Part shown: one piece after another, positions 60,039 to 64,000 of the stretch
Layout: each line of letters opens with the position of its first letter
Numbering within the stretch: position 1 is the stretch's first letter
Assembly: GCF_021129305.1 (NCBI RefSeq)
Contig: NZ_JAJOMB010000018.1
Span: 1 to 64,000 of the forward strand
Direction of reading: 5' to 3'
Length of the DNA: 64,000 bases
Source of the DNA: Kineosporia babensis
GTDB taxonomy: Bacteria > Actinomycetota > Actinomycetes > Actinomycetales > Kineosporiaceae
Translations under genes and position numbers: made by a program
Notes under the pieces: model-generated
What the model was told of the DNA's origin: nothing
The model's database searches: none
What the model saw: the letters and a program-made list of their open reading frames with translations, nothing else

Positions 60039-61055
60039 ATGGGCGAGGTACGCAGCACCGCCGGGCGCCCACCGACGATCTACGACGTGGCCCGGCTGGC
60101 GGGCGTCTCGCACCAGACCGTCAGCCGGTACCTGCGCGGCGAGGAAGGCATCCGCCCGGCCAACCGGCAGCGCGTGCTGCGGGCGCTGGACGAGCTGAGC
60201 TACACCCCCAACCTGAGCGCTCGGTCGCTGGCCTCCCGCACGTCCCGCCGGATCACCGTCCTCACCCAGGAGATCGGGCTGGTCGGCCCGGGCCGGGTGC
60301 TGCAGGGGGCCAACGCCGAAGCCCGCCGGGCCGGCTACCTGCTCGACATCGTCACCCTGGACGTCACCGACCGCGCCGCCATCGACGACGCGCTGCGCCA
60401 GAGCGCCGGCCCGGACGTGGCCGGCATCCTGGCCCTGGCCTCCACCGACGAACTCGTCCAGGCCCTGGCCCAGGCCGAGTTCCGGGTGACCACGCTGGTG
60501 AACGCCGAACGCGACGACACCCTCGCCGGCCCCGAGCAGGACAACGCCCGCGGCATGGACCTGGTGGTGGAACACCTGGCCGCGCTCGGGCACCAGCGCT
60601 TCTTCCTGATCGGCGGCCCGCGCAGCTGGGTGGCCGCCCGCAACCGGGAACTGGCCTACGACATCGCACTTCGGGAGCGCTCGCTGCACTCCGTGGCCAA
60701 GGCGCACGGTGACTGGTCGGCCGCCAGCGGGTACGCGGCCGCTCACGCTCTGCCGCTGCACGAGGGCATCACGGCCGTGGTGGCGGCGAACGACCAGATG
60801 GCGATGGGTGCGGTGCTGGCGCTGAGCGAGGCCGGGCTGCGGGTGCCGGCCGATGTGTCGGTGACCGGGATGGACGACATGGCCGAGGCCGCCTACCTGT
60901 GCCCGCCGCTGACCACCGTGCACCTGGACTTCGAGGAACAGGGCCGGGACGCGTTCCGCCGGCTGCTCGCGCAGATCGAGGGACGGGCGCCGGCGCCGGC
61001 GGCGATGACCGCCACCCTGATGCCCCGGGCCTCCAGCGGCCCGGCCAAGGGCTGA
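60039..61055 (+). CDS. LacI-family transcriptional regulator
   Basis: The 338-residue protein starts at the ATG at 60039 after GGAGGCAGCG. The HTH spans residues about 13-60 (TIYDVARLAGVSHQTVSRYLRGEEG, LSYTPNLSARSLAS). The sugar-binding periplasmic-type domain follows (VTVLT-like ITVLTQEIGLVGP, FFLIGGPRSWVAARNRELAY, TAVVAANDQMAMGAVLALSEAGLRVPADVSVTGMDDM). It should repress the GH42/sugar-transport operon downstream until a galactoside binds. A perfect 12-bp palindrome in the promoter is the likely operator. Confidence 0.92.
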   Translation: MGEVRSTAGRPPTIYDVARLAGVSHQTVSRYLRGEEGIRPANRQRVLRALDELSYTPNLSARSLASRTSRRITVLTQEIGLVGPGRVLQGANAEARRAGYLLDIVTLDVTDRAAIDDALRQSAGPDVAGILALASTDELVQALAQAEFRVTTLVNAERDDTLAGPEQDNARGMDLVVEHLAALGHQRFFLIGGPRSWVAARNRELAYDIALRERSLHSVAKAHGDWSAASGYAAAHALPLHEGITAVVAANDQMAMGAVLALSEAGLRVPADVSVTGMDDMAEAAYLCPPLTTVHLDFEEQGRDAFRRLLAQIEGRAPAPAAMTATLMPRASSGPAKG

Positions 61056-61108
61056 ATCCGCGCCGTCCGCAAGCCAAGTCACAAAGGTAACAAAAACATA
61101 ACGGAAAA

Positions 61109-61120
61109 GTGAGCGCTCAC
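61109..61120. promoter_or_regulatory. LacI-type operator palindrome
   Basis: GTGAGCGCTCAC is a perfect 12-bp palindrome with a central CpG, the typical LacI-family form. It lies 53 bp after the LacI stop and 55 bp before the GH42 start, in a locally AT-rich promoter patch. Confidence 0.78.
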
Positions 61121-61175
61121 AAAACTGAGGTAGCGTGCTTCGCGACGCCAGTCGATGAAGCCAGGAGTTCGGGTC

Positions 61176-63194
61176 ATGACAGTTCTGTACGGTGCCGCCT
61201 ACTACGCCGAGTACCACCGCCCGGAGCAGGCCGGGCAGCTGGATCGGGACCTGGACCTGATGCAGCAGGCCGGCTTCACCGTGATCCGGGTCGGCGAGTC
61301 GGTCTGGTCCACCTGGGAACCGCGCGACGGCGAATTCGACCTGGACTGGCTGCTTCCCGTGCTGGACGGCGCCCACCAGCGCGGCATCAAGGTCATCCTC
61401 GGCACCCCCACTTACGCCGTACCGCCGTGGCTGCAGCAGGCCTACCCCGAGATCGCCGCCGACAAGCCGGACGGCCGCCCGGTTGCTTGGGGTGGCCGCC
61501 AGGAGGTCGACTACTCCCACCCGGCCTTCCGCTTCCACGCCGAGCGGGTGATCCGGGCCGTCATCGCCCGCTACGCCGAGCACCCGGCGGTGATCGGCTA
61601 CCAGGTCGACAACGAGCCCGGCCTGCTCCTTTTTCACAACCACGGCGCCTTCACCCGCTTCGTGCGCCGGCTGAAGCAGCAGTACGGCGACGTCGAGACC
61701 CTCAACCGCGAATGGGGCCTGACCTACTGGTCGCACCGGATCGCCGACTGGTCCGAGCTGTGGCGCCCCGAAGGCAACACCCTGCCCCAGTACGACCTGG
61801 CCTGGCGCCGTTACCAGGCCGACCTGACCACCGAATTCATCGCCTGGCAGGCCGATCTGGTGCGCTCCTACGCCCGGCCCGGCCAGTTCGTGACCACCTG
61901 CATCAGCTACCCCCGCCCCGCCGCCGACGACCACGCCCTGGCCAACACCCTCGACGTGACCGCCGGCAACCCGTACTACGCCATGCAGGACCACCTCGAC
62001 GCCACCCAGGACCTGCCCACCCTCTCCGGCTGGACCACCAGCGGCATCGCCGGGCTCTTCCGCCAGGCCGACCGGCTCTACTCCTCCCGCCAGGAACGGT
62101 TCCTGGTCACCGAGACCAACGCCCAGAGCATCGACGGCAGCTGGAACAACCGCCCGCCGTGGCCCGGCCAGCTCCGCCAGGCCGCCTTCGCGCTGATCAG
62201 CCGCGGCGCCTCGATGATCGAGTACTGGCACTGGCACACCCTGCCCTACGGCACCGAAACCTACTGGGGCGGTGTCATCCCGCACTCGCTCCAGCCCGGC
62301 CGGATCTACCGCGAGGTCGCCGAGATCGGCAACCAGCTCAAAGACCTGGACCTGGACGGCTTCGAGCCCGACACCGACGTCGCCCTGCTCTGGTCCAACC
62401 CCTCCAACTGGGCCCTGCAGTTCTTCCCGCCGCTTGCCACCTCGGACGGAAAGCCCGACCCCGCTTCTTACGAGCGCATTTTCGACGCCTACCACCGCGG
62501 CGTGATCGACGCCGGCGCCCAGGCCCGGATCCTCCACCTGACCCAGGCCACCGAACTGGGCGCCCAGGCGCTGGCCGAGAAGCACCCCGTCCTGATCGCC
62601 CCAGCGCTCTACGTGGCCGACGACGCCGAACTGGAACTCCTGCGCGACTATGCCGCTGCCGGCGGACATCTGGTGCTCGGCATCCGCACCGGATACGGCG
62701 ACGAGGAAGCCCGCGCCCGGATCGCGGTCGCGCCGGCCATCCTTGGTGAACCTGCGGGCGTCCACTATGACGAGTACTCCAACCTGAGCGCACCGATCGA
62801 GGTGAGCGGAGACCTCACCGGTGCCGCCACCGGCTGGATCGACGGCCTGATCGTGGACGACGCCGAAACCGTGGCCAGGTATACGCACCCACGCTTCGGG
62901 GAGTTCCCCGCAGTCACCACCACCAGCCACGGCGCCGGCCGGATCACCACCGTCGGCACCGTTCCCGACAACCAGTTGGCGACCGCGATCGTCCACTGGC
63001 TGGTACCGGACAAGACCGCCGACGAACTGCTGCCCGAGCGCTCGCTGCCGGTCACCGTCTCGTCCGGAACGCTCAAGGACGGTCGCCGCGCCTGGTTCCT
63101 GTTCAACTGGAGCTGGGACGAGATCAGCGTCAAACGTGCCACCGGAGAAAGCATCACCCTCCCGTCCTGGGGGACCCACCTGCTCCTCGAATGA
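61176..63194 (+). CDS. Glycoside hydrolase family 42 beta-galactosidase
   Basis: The ATG at 61176 has AGGAG at 61163-61167. The earlier ATG at 61155 would overlap that site. The 672-residue protein has the GH42 TIM barrel: YYAEYHRPEQ near the start, acid/base Glu147 in YQVDNEPG, and nucleophile Glu313 in LVTETNAQS. Next come IEYWHWHTLPYGTETYWGG, a trimerisation domain (LLWSNPSNWALQFFPP) and a C-terminal beta domain ending SWGTHLLL. It has no signal peptide, so it hydrolyses beta-galactosides after uptake. The following sugar-binding protein gene fits. Confidence 0.93.
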   Translation: MTVLYGAAYYAEYHRPEQAGQLDRDLDLMQQAGFTVIRVGESVWSTWEPRDGEFDLDWLLPVLDGAHQRGIKVILGTPTYAVPPWLQQAYPEIAADKPDGRPVAWGGRQEVDYSHPAFRFHAERVIRAVIARYAEHPAVIGYQVDNEPGLLLFHNHGAFTRFVRRLKQQYGDVETLNREWGLTYWSHRIADWSELWRPEGNTLPQYDLAWRRYQADLTTEFIAWQADLVRSYARPGQFVTTCISYPRPAADDHALANTLDVTAGNPYYAMQDHLDATQDLPTLSGWTTSGIAGLFRQADRLYSSRQERFLVTETNAQSIDGSWNNRPPWPGQLRQAAFALISRGASMIEYWHWHTLPYGTETYWGGVIPHSLQPGRIYREVAEIGNQLKDLDLDGFEPDTDVALLWSNPSNWALQFFPPLATSDGKPDPASYERIFDAYHRGVIDAGAQARILHLTQATELGAQALAEKHPVLIAPALYVADDAELELLRDYAAAGGHLVLGIRTGYGDEEARARIAVAPAILGEPAGVHYDEYSNLSAPIEVSGDLTGAATGWIDGLIVDDAETVARYTHPRFGEFPAVTTTSHGAGRITTVGTVPDNQLATAIVHWLVPDKTADELLPERSLPVTVSSGTLKDGRRAWFLFNWSWDEISVKRATGESITLPSWGTHLLLE

Positions 63195-63214
63195 TCCGAG
63201 AAAGGTGAAACGCG

Positions 63215-64000
63215 ATGCGCAAGCGTGCAACGAAGCCCGCTGCCGGAACGGTTCTCACGGTCGTGACCGTGCTGAGCGCCGTGAGCCTGGCCGCCTGCTC
63301 CTCCTCCAGCGACGAGCAGGAGGGCCCGGCCCAGGCGCCGGTGAACCAGGCGCAGATCGACGAGGCGCTGAACACACCCACCACGCTGACGTTCTGGACC
63401 TGGGTCCCGAACATCGAGGACGAGGTGGCGCTGTTCGAGGCCAAGTATCCGAGCATCGATGTCAAGGTGGAGAACGTCGGGCAGGGCCTGGCCCAGTACC
63501 AGAAGCTGCGCACCGCGCTGAAGTCCGGCGAGGGCGCCCCCGATCTGGTCCAGGTCGAGTTCCAGTACATCCCCTCGTTCACCATCACCAAGTCGCTGCT
63601 CGACCTGACCCCGTACGGCGCCGGCGATCTCAAGGCCAACTACCCGGAATGGATCTGGAACCAGGTCGCGCCCAGCGGGGGAGTGTACGGGCTGCCGCAG
63701 GACTCCGGGCCGATGGGCAACCTGTATCGCGCCGACATCCTGAAGGAAGCCGGCATCACCGAGGCACCGCAGACCTGGGAGCAGTACGCCGCGGACGCCC
63801 GGACGGTACGGGACAAGACCGACTCCTACATCAGTAATCTCGCCTCGAACGAACCCGCCGCGATGGTCGGGCTGCTCTGGCAGGCGGGTGCCCAGCCGTT
63901 CGGGTTCGACGGCGAGAAGACCGTCACGATCGACGTGAACAGCGATGCCGCCAAGCAGGTCTATGCCTACTGGCAGGATCTGATCGCGCAGGACCTGGTC
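63215..64000 (+). CDS. Sugar ABC transporter substrate-binding lipoprotein, 3'-truncated by the window
   Basis: The frame starts at the ATG at 63215, 20 nt after the GH42 stop, and stays open for 262 codons to the window end. A lipoprotein signal ends in the lipobox SLAAC (Cys near residue 28), followed by a Ser/Glu linker. The mature domain has TTLTFWTWVPNIEDEVALFEAKYP, LRTALKSGEGAPDLVQVEF, LPQDSGPMGNLYRADILKEAG and TWEQYAADA, the SBP family 1 (extracellular sugar-binding) pattern. Permease genes probably follow outside the window. It supplies galactosides to the GH42 enzyme. Confidence 0.9.
   Translation, partial: MRKRATKPAAGTVLTVVTVLSAVSLAACSSSSDEQEGPAQAPVNQAQIDEALNTPTTLTFWTWVPNIEDEVALFEAKYPSIDVKVENVGQGLAQYQKLRTALKSGEGAPDLVQVEFQYIPSFTITKSLLDLTPYGAGDLKANYPEWIWNQVAPSGGVYGLPQDSGPMGNLYRADILKEAGITEAPQTWEQYAADARTVRDKTDSYISNLASNEPAAMVGLLWQAGAQPFGFDGEKTVTIDVNSDAAKQVYAYWQDLIAQDLV

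Noticed and set aside
59973-63230. 1085-codon minus-strand frame opposite the LacI and GH42 genes
   Set aside because: It is antisense to two strongly recognised genes. Its Gly/Val/Gln-rich composition is typical of complementary GC-rich coding strands.

Overview
The window is high-GC DNA with dense, often overlapping genes, GTG starts, a SARP regulator, Ser/Thr protein kinases, a WXG100/FtsK-type secretion locus and PucR/Lrp regulators. This points to an actinomycete chromosome. The gene mix would suit a Kineosporia-like soil actinomycete, but that is inference and no search was run. No tRNA, rRNA or CRISPR array was seen.

Layout. 1-1382: 3' part of a group II intron with a frameshifted RT/maturase-HNH reading frame but a well-formed domain V. 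1383-2434: an IS3-type insertion sequence remnant with orfA intact and orfB cut short in the catalytic core. 2435-3624: a gene-poor stretch. 3625-12590: a catabolic island with a double-IclR regulator, a polar amino-acid-type ABC importer, a SolA-like flavin oxidase, an amidohydrolase, a PaiB-like protein, and an ornithine cyclodeaminase-like enzyme divergent from an Lrp/AsnC regulator. 12751-23992: a peptide-type ABC importer, with one permease fused to an ATPase, and an alpha/beta hydrolase. A divergent PucR regulator, a DUF917 protein, a hydantoinase A-type ATPase and an M20 amidohydrolase follow. Together these look like uptake and hydrolysis of a cyclic amide or N-acyl amino acid. 23999-29049: an Xre-type regulator divergent from a hydrolase, a patatin, and a membrane GGDEF-EAL protein.

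29143-43314 is the most interesting part. An AfsR-like SARP is followed by heptamer direct repeats and an ECF sigma factor. Next comes a compact type VII secretion (T7SS) locus: a LysM-like membrane protein, a large effector with a T7SS signal, 24-residue repeats and a ParB-like C-terminal domain, a WXG100-family protein, an FHA-containing EssC/EccC ATPase, a small unknown protein, a second WXG100-family protein and a lipoprotein. Two divergent intergenic regions in this locus each carry two opposed promoter-like motifs (GAACC, exactly 17 nt, CGTA or CGTT), four in all. The simplest model is SARP to ECF sigma to T7SS regulon.

43500-51474 holds assorted enzymes and regulators, including an SDR reductase under a textbook MerR-type promoter, trmB, a PASTA-less Ser/Thr kinase and an aldo-keto reductase. 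It also holds two copies of a MITE-like inverted-repeat element. 51619-57000 encodes a 1793-residue protein joining a Ser/Thr kinase, AAA/TPR signalling ATPase, GAF and GGDEF (diguanylate cyclase) domains. 56987-60001 holds a zinc-ribbon SDR protein lacking the usual catalytic Tyr, a HEAT-repeat protein and a methyltransferase. 60039-64000 is a beta-galactoside utilisation operon: LacI regulator, palindromic operator, GH42 enzyme and a sugar-binding lipoprotein that runs off the window.
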